The notes under the pieces were generated by a model, which saw nothing but the letters and a program-made list of their open reading frames with translations, had not been told where the DNA came from and searched no databases. A program made the position numbers and the translations under genes. From Isochrysis galbana (taxonomy: Eukaryota; Haptophyta; Isochrysidales; Isochrysidaceae): 64,000 bases of DNA. The stretch spans positions 3,858,474 through 3,922,473 of the forward strand of contig CM030936.1 in NCBI GenBank assembly GCA_018136815.1, written 5' to 3'. This document shows, in pieces, positions 1-10,620 of the stretch (the first letter of the stretch is position 1; every line of letters starts with the position of its first letter).

Positions 1-2030
1 CTGCCGGACTGCGGCGAGACGAGGGAAACGGTCAGTGTCGTTGCCTAGAATAAAGAAGGGACCGCCTCTCGTTATGCGAGTCGGGAGCACCACCATCGCA
101 ATGTGACACTTCGACAATTTGCCAACGAGGTCGGCTTGGCCGCACCGATTCCATGCTTGGTAGATGTGCGAGTCCATCGCCTTGTTTGGACAGCCTTTCA
201 TGAAGTCCCACCAGGCGGCAGGGTATCCGCGGAAGGAATCATGCATGACAAACTTCCACGCCGGCGCCTGACAGACGAGCAGTGGCAGCCGTCATGGCGA
301 CGCACCGTGTGGTGCTCGCGGGTTAGCGATCCGGGTGGTCGCCCGCTAGCTAGGCGGTCAACGAAGGAGTCACTAGACACGCTGCTGCCCCAAGGCTGTC
401 GTGGAGCTGCAATCGGGATGGTGGGCTGAGTTGGATGGCCTACCTTGCCACGCACGATATTATAGGTCTCCCAATAAAATCTCTTGATCCACTCAATCGG
501 GATGAACTGCCATGGCTCGTTGACTGGCTCCACGCCCCACACAGTTGGGTCAGCCGCATGTCGGTCTGCGAGCTTGGAAATGACCTGCGCGATCCAGACA
601 TTCGGTCCGGGTGCATGACGTGCTAGGCCGTCCGTGCCGCGCTGTGCGCCATCGGTGGAAACCCCAAGGGGAGGATTCTCCACTGCGACAGCTTGCCGTC
701 GCACGGCTCGAGCCCGCTTACAGCTGTGGCGATGATGATGAGATCACACCCGGCATGCAAGACTGTTTCCAGCAAGGTGCTGGCATGCACATGATAGGAA
801 CAGGGGGAGGGTTGACAGCGGCGAGAGTATCCTCTCACCTCAACCGAATGGGCGTAAGCCGTCTCGTTGAAGTCGTTATAGCTGAACTTCTCAGTATCAA
901 AGTTGCCCAGCCAGTCGGCCGCGCGTGTAGGCCAGTGCTCAAATGTCGTCACAGCTTGGGGATCTTGAGATGACACCTGCTCGGCATGGGACACAGATGG
1001 CGTAGCGGATGTCCAGATTAGGCTAGTGCGCTTCCAATCGCAATGGCCCACCCGTGCTTCCCCGAGACGTGGTTGGAAGACCATGATCGGTCCAGCAAAG
1101 CCCCATGCGCCAAGGACGGCGGTCTCACAGCTCATAGGAACCCGCCCTCCGGTGCCGTCTGCCCCAATACACACCTCGGTCCATTTGACCTTGCGCGCCT
1201 CGCCGCTATTGTCGAAGCCATTCTGTGAGCCGATCATCGCGTGCACATCAAGCAGTGCGCGCAGATTGTACTTGCGCAGAAGCGCAAGCGCACGCTCCAG
1301 CTCCTCGAGCGATCCATCCGTGCATCCAATGTAAGGCCCTGGAAAATGGATTAGGCAGCTCCATTACGTCAATGGTGTACAGACGTGGGTTGACCGCCCC
1401 AGGCGGAGCGGGGCGTCTGCAGCCATTCATGCGTGCGCCGGGGCTGCGCCCTGCATGCTTCCAGCCCACGGGCTCCCTGCTGGCACAGTGCACCGGCGGC
1501 CTGCTGAGCAAGCCATCTGATCTGATCCCGCGAGCGTACTCCCTGGGCGAGCGCTCGGCGTGCTCACCGTACGGGACATACATCCAGTCTCCCACGGGGA
1601 TGCGCACGACGTTTGCGCCCGAGGCGGCGATGGCGCGGATGTCCTCCTCACGCACCCACGTGCGCCAGTGCCTCCGGAGCTGCTTGTTTCCCTCCACAGG
1701 GCCGAGCGCCTGGCAGAAGGAGAACTGGTCCATCCCTGTGTGCTGCGGCGTGTCCTTACCAAACTTCTGGTCGAGCGAGAGGAACTGATAGAAGAGGGAA
1801 GGAGTGATCCACGGCTCTAGCACGAGCCAGCCGCCCAGATTAGTCCCGAAGACCTTCCACTCCTCCTTTGCGGTGCTCACTCCCTCAGGACACGTGTAGG
1901 GGTTGTCACTCTCATCGAGCGCTCGGCGTAGCGAGGGCAAGGGCTCGACCTCGAGCTGGCCTGCTCGGTTAATGGTGTGGACCATCGCGTGGCTCAGTCC
2001 GAGGCTGAGCAGCCACCGCATCCGAGCCAT
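1..2030 (-). CDS. GH5_9 exo-beta-1,3-glucanase, multi-exon, 3' end off window
   Basis: Secreted or vacuolar glycoside hydrolase cleaving beta-1,3-glucan; in an alga with chrysolaminarin-type storage this fits reserve glucan turnover (inference). Exons that keep frame: 2030-1568, 1338-1175, 976-839, 584-444, 267 onward; introns 1339-1567, 977-1174, 585-838, 268-443 all GT-AG. The N-terminal block GTNLGGWLVLEPWITPSLF, then GSQNGFDNSG, then VEPVNEPW (Glu of NEP is the acid/base), then HDSFRGY and MDSHIYQAW follow the order of yeast EXG1-type enzymes. The nucleophile Glu block would lie beyond base 1, so the gene is cut by the window edge; a further acceptor may sit near base 9. The start is the Met of MARMRWLLS, just after a pyrimidine tract, giving a hydrophobic N terminus. 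Family call is firm; splice sites are inferred by eye. Confidence 0.88.
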
Positions 2031-2044
2031 CTGGGGGATGGTCT

Positions 2045-2500
2045 GGCGATGGAGGGGAAAGGGGGAGAGAGGAAGAGGAGGGGGGGCGTGGTGGTGGGGG
2101 GGGGTGAAGTTGGGTAAAGGAAGAGGGAGGTGAGCGTAATACCGGGGGGTGGGGGTGGAGGAGGGGGGGAGGGGGAGAGGGGGGGGGGGGGGGGGGACGG
2201 GGGGGGAGAGGGTTGGACCGGTGGGGGGGGGGCGTCGGGGGCGTCGGGGGGGGGGGGGGGGAGAGGGGGGGGGGGGGGGAGAGGGGGGAAGAAGGGAGAG
2301 AGGGGAGGGGGGGGGGAGAGAGGGGAAAGAGGGGGGAGAGGGGAAAGAGGGGGGGAGAGGGGAAAGATAGGGGAGAGGGGGAAGAGGGGGGGAGAGAGGG
2401 GAGAGAGGGGAGAGAGAGGGGGAAGAAGGGGAGGAGGGCGGGGGGGGGGAGAGAGAGAGGGGAGAGGAGAGGGGAGGGACGACGAGGACGAGGACCCTTT
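2045..2500 (-). promoter_or_regulatory. Polypyrimidine leader upstream of the glucanase
   Basis: The + strand is almost pure G/A here, so the coding strand of the glucanase is a C/T tract of about 450 nt ending within about 20 nt of the ATG. No promoter motif is recognisable inside it. The same strand-specific composition precedes other genes in the window. Confidence 0.5.
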
Positions 2501-2880
2501 TAAACCCTAGAACGGTGCCCATGTCCCGAGCCAAGGGGAGGACGGCGAAGAAGCGAAGAGACCGTTTTTAGTTTGAGTTGGCGGTGCACATCGAGGACAT
2601 GCCTGGGGCCTGGGGCTCTATATACTATATACTGGGAGGGCCTAGCTAGGTAGGCGCCCTGGGTGGGAGGGCCCTAAGGGCTGAGGGGCCTCCTGGGCTG
2701 ATACAAGATACAAGGCCCCCTGCGGGCTTTGGTAAAAGTACCCATCGAATAACCTACTACACCTATACTATTATCTATTATAAGTTGGCAAACGCCAGAC
2801 TTTCGAGAATTTTTTTGTGAAATTTGGGGTTGGGCTCAAAATAAAAAAATTGATCGAAATTTGGGGGGCACGGGCGTCCC
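2501..2880. other. Intergenic, partial repeat copy
   Basis: No coding evidence. 2620-2720 (GGGCCCTAAGGGCTGAGGGG and flanks) resembles the interior of the piggyBac-like MITE near 59280-59330. 2778-2870 resembles, in minus orientation, the R5 repeat rich in AAATTT and TTTCG motifs. Confidence 0.35.
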
Positions 2881-2966
2881 CCCCCCCCCCCCCCCCCCCC
2901 ACGCTCGACGCCCTTGCCCTTGCCCCCCGCCCCGCGCCCATCCCCATGCCGCATGTGCGCAAGCGC

Positions 2967-3231
2967 CGCCGAACCATTGTGGACGAGGTGGGCTGACGTC
3001 GAGGAATTTTCCGACGGCGTACTCGAGTGGTGGCGTGCGAACGGATCATCCAGCATCCCAAGTTGGTCGAAAGCGGCTCGCCTTGTTCTGGCGCTCACCC
3101 CGAATTCCGCCTCGTGTGAGCGCGTGTTTGCATTGTTGCGTGTAATGTACTCCGATTCACAGCAACGTACTCTCTCAGACCACCTGCAAGCATCGTTGAT
3201 GAGTCGCTACAATGGTCGCTCTGTGTTTTGA
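2967..3231 (+). pseudogene. hAT transposase C-terminal (dimerisation) relic
   Basis: The reading frame ending at the stop at 3229-3231 contains VLALTPNSASCERVFALL followed by LSDHLQASLMSRYN. This is the C-terminal hAT dimerisation signature (the S-x-x-ERVFS block and a following ASLMLRYN-like block). Only about 85 codons remain, with no catalytic core upstream, so this is a truncated relic. Another hAT N-terminal fragment is at 39530-40459. Confidence 0.7.
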
Positions 3232-3526
3232 TATGTGATGTGCGTTGTGGTGTTGTGGTTGTGGGTCCGTCGGGGGCTCGTGGGAAGCTGCGAGGTGCGG
3301 GGTCGGGAAAGCGACATCGGGGTGTCGGGGTTCGGGGATGATGGTGATGGAGAGGGTGGGGTATGGGGATGTGGGGGTGTTGGGTGTTGGGTGAGTTGAT
3401 TCAGAGGCTACACGCACGCATCACAAAAAAAATCAAAATTTTGCCCAAAATTTGGGTGCCTTGGCAACAAATTTTGACCTCAAAATTTGGGGTGCTCAAG
3501 ATCAAAACTTTGGCGTATGCCAAATT

Positions 3527-3765
3527 ATAAGTGGGGGTCAATGGGGGCCTCGCGCCCCCCTCCCCCTCTCTCCATCGCGGACACCCCCCGGGTGGGTCCG
3601 TACAATCACACAATCACCCCCGCCCTTGCCCTTTGCCCTCTGGCAGGGGCGCAGGGGCAAGGCAATCATCATTCCGGCCCAGACCCCTAGTGGCTAGTGG
3701 CGCGGGCCGCGGTTCGGCGCGCACACCCACACACCCACGCCCAGACTGGGCCTTAGGGCATCCGA
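3527..3765 (-). repeat. Interspersed repeat R1, partial copy
   Basis: Reverse-complement copy of sequence at 8620-8916 and 51134-51476. Shared blocks include TATAAGTGGGGGTCAATGGG and the GGGCGCGAGGCCCCC stretch next to CGCGATGGAGAGAGG. The terminal TATAAGTGGGGGTCAA end is intact here. Confidence 0.7.
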
Positions 3766-3850
3766 ACGTTAACTTAAGACCTTAACGTTGGACGTTGGGG
3801 AAGCGATCATTTTCAAATCCCACAACCTAGTTTATTTATACTTGGTCGCG

Positions 3851-4250
3851 ATGGAGCGCGCCGCCGCGACTCCCCTCTCTCTCCTTCGGGCCCCGGGCCC
3901 CCCGCCGAGGGCGCCCCCCCAGTGCCAGTGCTCATGGATCATGGAGCAGTGGAGCAGCCGCTGTCGAAGCGGCCGCGTCCGCCCACCGAGGCCGAGCAGG
4001 TGCGTCACGCACCGAGGCCTTGCTCCTCATCTGCTCATCTGAGGGCGGCTCCTGAGTGGCAGGGGCGGTCGGGGGCGGTGAGGCTATGGGTGGGTCCATG
4101 TGGGCAGTTGTTAGAGCGGTGTAGTGTGCGTCCCAAGACGCAACCAAGCAGTCTCTCGTCTGTGTGTCCTTGTGCTGTGTTGTTTGTGGGTCAGTGTCTT
4201 TGTGCGCTTTGTTTGTTGCTGTTGTTGGAGTTGTGCCCATAAGGGCCACC
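3851..4250 (+). pseudogene. LINE ORF1 5' fragment (MERA-type), frameshifted
   Basis: Starts ATGGAGCGCGCC (MERAAATPLS) like four other LINE 5' ends in this window, then shifts frame into a LSKRPRPPTEAEQV block matching LSPKRPRQDDPPSQV of the 7084 copy. No EN or RT domain follows. Non-functional. Confidence 0.55.
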
Positions 4251-4289
4251 CGGTCTCGGGCCGCGCCGCCTAGGCAGCGCGGCCGTCCT

Positions 4290-4612
4290 CAGGGTGGGAG
4301 AGGCCTCTGCCATGAGGCATGCCTGGTGGACGAGTGTCTCCTCTGGTCTGGTGCTGGTGTGGTTCTTGTCACAGTCAGTGACCCACCATGGGGTGGGTCA
4401 GCATGGCTGCCTTCCTTGGTGTGGCCGGGGCCACGGCCGTGCTTTCCCTCGCCAGCAGAGGCCGGGGCCACGGCGCGATCGGGGTCGCGCTCACCTGCTC
4501 GGCCTCTGCTAGCTCCCCATGGGTGCTGGGAGGGCGCCCGCGGCGGGGGGCCCGAAGGAGAGGTGGGGAGCGGCGGCGCGCTCCATGGCAATCAACTATA
4601 AAGTTAGTTGTT
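4290..4612 (-). pseudogene. LINE ORF1 5' fragment, inverted
   Basis: Minus-strand ATG at 4586 reads MERAAAPHLSFG. It is preceded by the short inverted repeat CAACTA/TAGTTG (4593-4610) seen ahead of other copies. The sequence decays within about 300 nt. It lies head-to-head with the 3851 fragment. Confidence 0.5.
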
Positions 4613-4879
4613 ACGACGGAAGCGAGAAGCGGGAGCGAGAACGAGGGAGCGAGGAGCGACTAGGGCAACGAACGTGGGCGACAGAGGCCGACAAGATACC
4701 AATCTGACCAGTCCGACAACAATCACAAGACACGCACACTCAACTTTCACCCAACATCTTAGTTTACTGATAGTTGTTCGCCCGTTCGCCCATGTTAATA
4801 GCACAACATCAACATCCCCACATGGAGCTACAAAAAAGGTAATTTTGTTTTCGCGCTGACGTGCAGAATTTGACGGACG

Positions 4880-5345
4880 TAGCTTCGGTGTTTTCGAGCG
4901 TCTCACGTTCGATTTCGAGAGACAACCATTCCATTTCTCTCGTATGGTTCAACAGCCCCATATGATAATATCTCATATATGCCATATGGTAACACTGGTT
5001 GGCTACCGAACCATTGGCATTTGGGCATGCCGGTGGTCATGTGTTGTGCTCATATGTGTCTCGGACTAGTGAAATAAAAACTAAAATAAAATTACTAAGA
5101 CTATAATCTATAATTTGTCAAAACTATAATCAATTTGATGCATGGCGGTGTACGAGGGTACGAGGGGTGAATGAAGATAGTGCACAAGAACAGTGAGTAC
5201 GCCTCACCTCCCCCCCCCCCTTACACGCTCGCACGCTCACACCCGACGCCCCCTCGTTTCCTGTGTATGGTAGAGTTGCATGCAAAAGATGTGCAGCTCT
5301 ACAAGGCCACGGCTGAACTCTAGGGCGACTCTATCACGCGCAACA
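4880..5345. other. AT-rich intergenic segment
   Basis: Locally much more AT-rich than its surroundings, with CATATGATAATATC and CCATATGG motifs. No ORF, RNA or known repeat recognised. Confidence 0.3.
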
Positions 5346-5350
5346 TGTGC

Positions 5351-5641
5351 CTAGCCTTCGTAAAATGCTGTACACGAAGCGATCACGGCTGGAGTGAAGT
5401 CTACCTGCGATTCGCCATACCTTACAGCCAACTCCTTCTCGATGCACCTCGTCATACGCGAGCGGTGCCCCTGGACCGTGGGTGTCAGCGCTCGCTCAAT
5501 GCCCGTCCTCAAGAAGCACCTCTTGTGGTTGCGCTGCTTGTCAGCAAACGCTGGGCCGCTGTGTTGGTCCTCTCCCCAGCGGCGAGGGAATTCAGAGCTG
5601 CCATCGGCAGCCCTGCAAACGATGCCGCGATGGTAAGATCT
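5351..5641 (-). other. Possible unassigned coding exon
   Basis: On the minus strand this stretch is open and reads as plausible protein (for example RTGIERALTPTVQGHRSRM, then ELAVRYGESQVDFTPAV, ending at a stop at 5351-5353). There is no in-frame early Met, so it could only be a downstream exon. It sits immediately 3' of the FKBP stop on the same strand, and I found no convincing donor linking it to FKBP. Family not recognised. Confidence 0.25.
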
Positions 5642-5668
5642 TTAACTTCGCGCAAGGGTGATGCGGAT

Positions 5669-6301
5669 TTAGCCCTTCTTCAGATTCGTCAATTTGATTT
5701 TGAAGATCAGGTTGGCACATGATGGTATGCTCGGCGCCGAGCCCCTCTTCCCATAGCCCAACATCCACGGCACTGTGACTTTTCGCCTGCCTCCCAACTT
5801 CATTCCGAGCACACCTGCATCCATGCCCTTGATTACGTCGCCAGCGCCGACCTGGAATTCAAACTTCTTGCCCGTTTCCACCCTCTGTCCTCCCTCTGCA
5901 AGGAAAAGCTCATAGTTGATAACCACCTCGTCGCCCAGCTGCACTAAATCTCCCTTGCCGTCGGCGACCTCGTCAATGACTACAGTCGGAGGGGCTTCAA
6001 CAGCAGGTGGAAGTTCGCCAGCAATCCAAAACTTGGCGACCGATTCGGGGCTAGTCTGAAGAGCGCCAGACCCAAGCGCCTGCTTGATCGCGCGCCTCAC
6101 GCGGGCGCTGTCAGTGTAGCCCGCCTCGGCTACGGCGCGAACAATGGCCTGAGCTGAGGAGGGGCGGCCGAGCGTGCGGAGCGCGTGCATAATGCGCTGA
6201 AGAATCGTCGTCGCCTTGGGAAGCGCGCCCAGCCTGGCGGAGGGCGGCTCAAGTGTGCCATCTGCTTGGTCGCTCCTCTTTGGCCGCTTTGAGGGTGGCA
6301 T
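5669..6301 (-). CDS. FKBP-type peptidyl-prolyl isomerase, probably nuclear
   Basis: 210 aa, apparently single exon. Residues 2-10 (PPSKRPKRS) form a basic nuclear-localisation-like patch. Residues ~28-95 are predicted helical with a winged-helix (H1/HARE-like) look: ILQRIMHALRTLG, then AQAIVRAVAEAGY. Residues ~117-210 are an FKBP domain: VVINYEL (core Tyr), GAGDVIKGMDAGVLGMKLGG, GYG (active-site Tyr) and a final LIFKIKL strand. FKBPs isomerise Xaa-Pro bonds; nuclear forms act on chromatin and histone-binding factors (known for the family). The usual Trp at the pocket floor (VIKGW) is Met here (VIKGM), which may weaken FK506 binding or alter substrate choice (inference). ATG is 6299-6301, directly after a coding-strand pyrimidine run. 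Confidence 0.88.
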   Translation of the reverse strand: MPPSKRPKRSDQADGTLEPPSARLGALPKATTILQRIMHALRTLGRPSSAQAIVRAVAEAGYTDSARVRRAIKQALGSGALQTSPESVAKFWIAGELPPAVEAPPTVVIDEVADGKGDLVQLGDEVVINYELFLAEGGQRVETGKKFEFQVGAGDVIKGMDAGVLGMKLGGRRKVTVPWMLGYGKRGSAPSIPSCANLIFKIKLTNLKKG

Positions 6302-6380
6302 GAGGTGAAACGGGGGGCAGGGGAAGGGAGAGAGAGGAGGGAAGGGGGAAGGCTAAACGGGGGAAAGGGGCGACGGGCTG
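6302..6380 (-). promoter_or_regulatory. Pyrimidine-rich leader of the FKBP gene
   Basis: The + strand reads as G/A runs (GGGGGGCAGGGGAAGGGAGA and on), i.e. C/T on the coding strand, abutting the ATG. Same pattern as other genes in the window. Confidence 0.45.
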
Positions 6381-6643
6381 AGAGCAGGCGCGGATGCGGC
6401 GAGCAGAAGAGCCGAAGAGCAGAGAGAGGAGCGCGGTGATAGCGGCGAGAGAGCTCAGCCTCGAGCGAGCCGTGCTGGTCGGTCCCGCTCTCTCGACGTC
6501 CTGAACATTTCCGTTGAGTGAAGTAGTTTTGTAGAGCGTCTTGTTGGCCTAGCATCCGCAGCCACATAGGAGCATAGAGAATAGGTAGCAAAGATTGCAA
6601 TAGTTATGGCCCGCCCGGCCTAAGGGCGACGAAAATTTTGGGG

Positions 6644-6661
6644 GTTGTAAGCGCTTACAAC
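6644..6661. repeat. 18-bp perfect palindrome
   Basis: GTTGTAAGCGCTTACAAC is a perfect palindrome in the intergenic region between the FKBP gene and the LINE fragment. Candidate factor-binding site or element end; no evidence for either. Confidence 0.6.
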
Positions 6662-7061
6662 TCTGGATTTTACGTTCTTTCATAAGCGCTCATACGCGTT
6701 GTGGTGGATCGTGAGGGGCTGTGGCTGTGGTGCGGCTGGGAGTGAGTGGAGGATGAACTGTAACATGGGATGTATGGCCCAACTGGAGCACAGGGGGTGA
6801 ACAATGGGGAGCCGAGGGAGCGTGCGGGGACAGGGCCGAAGACATGGGCGCACTCTCAGCCATCACAGGGCACGGCAGCACGAGAACGGGAACGAGGAAC
6901 GGACGAGGGGGCACGGAGAGCGCTCGAGCGATCGCACAGAGCGTAACCAAGACACCGAGAGAAAACGTCACGCGCGGGGGGGGAAGGGAATCGCGCGGGA
7001 AAGAAATAGACGAAAAGGGGGCCGGAAACTCAAGGAAGCACTCGGGGAGAGACGGGAGCAA

Positions 7062-8617
7062 CTATCAGTAAACTGATAGGGTCATGGAGCGCGCGCCGCC
7101 GCCCTCCCTCGCTGCCGCTGCCCTCGCCGAGATGGACGAAGGCTTGAGTGACACGCCGCTGTCGCCGAAGCGACCGCGTCAGGACGACCCTCCCAGCCAG
7201 GTGGGCACAGGAGCCAGCCTGCCACGCCCGCGAACCACCGCGAACGCCACGAACAAGGCCGCCATGCTGGCAGCAGCCAGCATGCAGCACACCCCCTACA
7301 CAACACACAGCCACACCAGACACATCACACCAGTGGGACGCTTCCAAAGGGAAGGCCTCCGGGCCGGGACCCTACACAGCCGCGGTACCGCCCTCGCGCT
7401 CCGGCGCGAGGGGCCGGCCCGGCACCATCTGCAGCAGAACCCCCATGGGGGAATGCCGCATCAAAACAAGGAGCTGGACAAAGAGCAGACTAGGCCCCCC
7501 AGCAAGGGACACAAGAGCAAAAGGAGAGGCAACACAGGAGGGGTACTCTCCAGCGCCGCCGAAGGCCAAGCAGACGAGCGCGCCCAAGGCGCGCGATTGA
7601 CGCAAGCGGCACAGGCCCAGGAGGCCTACCACAACCACCACCACCCTGAGAGAGGGCCACCACAAAGCACAAGCCACACATATCCCTCGGAAGGGGGCGA
7701 CCACACAATGGCAACATTGGGCCATATGGACGCTAGGGATACGAGAACATACGCGAGGCTAACCCCGCCCCCCGCCCCGGTCACACAGGTGGCCCTACTC
7801 GACGAAGACCTAGAGCCAGAGCCCGAGGAGGAAGCCGAATTTCCAGACTCCCACAAGATCATAATCACCTTTACGGCGTACGAGAAGGGACATAAGGCCA
7901 AGGACGAAGAGGTCCTAGGCGCGATCGTCGCACACCTCAACAAGCTGGAGGGCGTAGACCTCGAGCCCGAATTCTTGTCTAAGAGCGCCTCCGGCCCTTG
8001 GGGACGCACGCTTACCTCGATGAAACGGAAACGGGGGAGCCTGGGCTACTTCTAGCGCTAGATTGGGAAAAGGCCTTCGACAGAGTGAACTGGGAATTCT
8101 ATCACCTCGTCCTTGAAAAACTCAAATTCGGAGAGGATTTCCGAAAATACGCGAGGGCCCTAACCAACTCCGAGGCAAAACCCATACGATACATAAAGGC
8201 CAACGGAGGCAGAAGCTTCCCATTCAACGTCGCGAGTGGAGTCCCTCAAGGGTGCCCGCTATCGCCGCTGGCCTTCCTTCTAACAGCGGAAGCGCTGACA
8301 CGGGCGATCAACGAAGACGAAGACATAGAGGGAATCACGGTTAACGGAGCCGAGCTCAAAATAAGCCAATTCGCCGACGACACGCAACTTATGGCGGCCG
8401 ACTACAGCAGCCTGGCACGCTCACTCGAATGGGTAGAGAGATACGCGGCGGCCTCATGTGGCAAGCCGAACGAGCAGAAATTCGAAGGACTTAGGATGGG
8501 ATCTCTGAAGAGAAAACGCCCGCCAGCGAGATTTCAAAGATACAAGTGGCTAAAGAGCGGTGAATGCGCGACCATCCTAGGGATCCCGCTAGGGGGACCC
8601 CAGGCCATAAAGGGCTT
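7062..8617 (+). pseudogene. Internally deleted LINE: ORF1 joined to reverse transcriptase
   Basis: Begins with a hairpin (7062-7079) and ATG at 7084 (MERAPPPSLAAAAL). ORF1 runs to about 8010 and includes a Pro/Lys-rich N terminus and a KIIITFTAYEKGHKAKDEEV block. At about 8010 the sequence jumps, in a different frame, into RT: LALDWEKAFDRVNWEFY, GVPQGCPLSPLAFLLTAEAL and ISQFADDTQL, closely matching the LINE at 26077-30660. All of EN and the N-terminal RT are missing. The RT then stops abruptly at about 8617 and repeat R1 follows without a gap. Confidence 0.85.
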
Positions 8618-8619
8618 CT

Positions 8620-8916
8620 GGGCAGCTCAGGGGGCAGTGGAGGCTGGAGCTCAGCCCCTTGCCCCCCCTGCCTCTCCCACGCTTGCCACGCTGGCCATTG
8701 GAGCCTCCCAGTGGCCTCTGTATGCCTGGCGACCAGGGGAGGGGGGGGAGTCAGCTCGAGGGCAGGCCCATGCTGGGCGTGGGAGTGCGAGTCTCGGCCC
8801 GCGCCCACTAGGGGTGCTGGGGTTGATTGTACGGGCCCACCCCGGGGGGTGTCCGCGATGGAGAGAGGGGGGCGCGAGGCCCCCATTGACCCCCACTTAT
8901 AAAAGTAGGTTGACGC
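8620..8916 (+). repeat. Interspersed repeat R1 fused to LINE RT
   Basis: Very similar to 51134-51476, starting at CAGCTCAGGGGGCAGTGGAG and ending CCCACTTATAAAAGTAGG. Immediately followed by the AGAGGAG minisatellite. The fusion to RT suggests template switching or insertion into a dead LINE. Confidence 0.75.
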
Positions 8917-8940
8917 TCAATCAACTACTATAGGAGAGGG

Positions 8941-9739
8941 AGAGGAAGAGGAGAGAGGAGAGAGGAGAGAGGAGAGAGGAGAGAGGAGAGAGGAGAGAGG
9001 AGAGAGGAGAGAGGAGAGAGGAGAGAGGAGAGAGGAGAGAGGAGAGAGGAGAGAGGAGAGAGGAGAGAGGAGAGAGGAGAGAGGAGAGAGGAGAGAGGAG
9101 AGAGAGGAGAGAGGAGAGAGGAGAGAGGAGAGAGGAGAGAGGAGAGAGGAGAGAGGAGAGAGGAGAGAGGAGAGAGGAGAGAGGAGAGAGGAGAGAGGAG
9201 AGAGGAGAGAGGAGAGAGGAGAGAGGAGAGAGGAGAGAGGAGAGAGGAGAGAGGAGGGAGGAGAGAGGAGAGAGGAGAGAGGAGAGAGGAGAGAGGAGAG
9301 AGGAGAGAGGAGAGAGGAGAGAGGGAGAGAGGAGAGAGGAGAGAGGAGAGAGGAGAGAGGAGAGAGGAGAGAGGAGAGAGGAGAGAGGAGAGAGGAGAGA
9401 GGAGAGAGGAGAGAGGAGAGAGGAGAGAGGAGAGGAGAGAGGAGAGAGGAGAGAGGAGAGAGGAGAGAGGAGAGAGGAGAGAGGAGAGAGGAGAGAGGAG
9501 AGAGGAGAGAGGAGAGAGGAGAGAGGAGAGAGGGAGAGGAGGAGGAGAGGGAGGAGAGGAGAGAGGAGAGAGGGAGAGGAGAGAGGGAGGGGGGGGAGAG
9601 GGAGGAGGAGAGAGGAGAGAGGAGAGAGGAGAGAGGAGAGAGGAGGAGGAGAGAGGAGAGAGGGAGAGAGGAGAGAGGAGAGAGGAGAGAGGAGAGAGGA
9701 GAGAGGAGAGAGGAGAGAGGAGAGAGGAGAGAGGAGACA
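8941..9739. repeat. ~800-bp AGAGGAG minisatellite
   Basis: About 110 tandem copies of the 7-mer AGAGGAG on the + strand, a pure polypurine tract with a few insertions between 9530 and 9660. The minus-strand Leu/Ser/Pro repeat frame is an artefact. The purity suggests recent expansion; assembled length may be unreliable. Confidence 0.95.
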
Positions 9740-10426
9740 GAGGTCGAGATAGAGTGTGGAGCGAGCGCGCGCGCAATAGAGCTAAGGAGTTTTGTTTTAG
9801 TCCGGGCACTCTCATACTCTCATGAGAGCTGATATTAGTACTGATATTAGTAATAGCTCCAAAACCTTGGGAGCTGATAAGCTGTTACCCCAACCCTGCA
9901 CACACCAGCTCTCAAGATTTCGGATCAATGGGGGGCGTGAACGCGTGGGGCTCGGCCAGGCGGCTGTTGGGGGTTCAAGGCAGGTCCGAAACGGCACGGC
10001 CGGTCGCGAACGAACCGCCCGTCGCGCCCCAAGGCCAATTGAGTTGTTTCACCTCCCATCGTACGAGCGAGCACTTGTCGACGTCAATCGGCCCGTGGCC
10101 CTGGGTGTCGGGCCAGATCGAATCGAGGCATTCCTGCGGTGCGAGGGGCCAGGATGGAGGATGGGTCAATATGAGTGTGTGCGACCCTTGACCTTGAGCA
10201 CCAGTGTGCGACCTTTGAGCACCAGCGTGCGACCTACCCTTGACCCCCCACCCTGCACCCTGCTCGCGAGAGCTCTGGCTCTGGGTTCTGCATAGCCACC
10301 ATCTCCAGGCCAATCTTCCGCCGATCGCGGGCGATCGGACGTCGCGGAAGCCCCGCGTTTCTAAGAGTGATGCGCCCCACATTCACCACTCCAATTCCCT
10401 CGCCGTGAGCGCCCGCCTCATTCTCC
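9740..10426. other. Intergenic, no gene seen
   Basis: Contains a small tandem of about 22 bp (10170-10235: TTGAGCACCAGYGTGCGACC units). No supported coding frame, RNA or element. Confidence 0.35.
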
Positions 10427-10620
10427 CAAAATAGACACCCAAGCGCGGGGGGAAGGGAGGGGGGTCCCTCACCGACGCCATTGCCCTTCGTGAGGCTGGA
10501 GGGGGTCGTTCGGAGGGGGGAGGGAGTTGCCGGGGCAGGTAGGGGGGGACCCTGCGGAATCCTTGGACACCCAAGGGAGGTGGGAAATAATAGTGGTTAG
10601 AAAGAGTGAGTGACCGGGCT
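10427..10620 (-). repeat. Interspersed repeat R8, inverted copy
   Basis: Reverse complement of 15310-15565: both carry GGGTGTCCAAGGATTCC, a C-rich block, ATGGCGTCGGTGAG and GTCTATTTTGGGAGAATG. Its end at 10605-10620 (AGTGAGTGACCGGGCT) is shared with repeat P. Confidence 0.7.

Noticed and set aside
623-1246. A 207-codon independent minus-strand protein
   Set aside because: It is glucanase exons 2 and 3 read through introns; splicing restores the GH5 order.
2130-2510. Gly/Glu/Arg-rich plus-strand frames
   Set aside because: Low-complexity G/A tract; the true gene is on the other strand and starts at 2030.
8928-9815. 295-codon minus-strand Leu/Ser/Pro frame
   Set aside because: It is only the translation of the AGAGGAG minisatellite; no frame of such a repeat can contain a stop.
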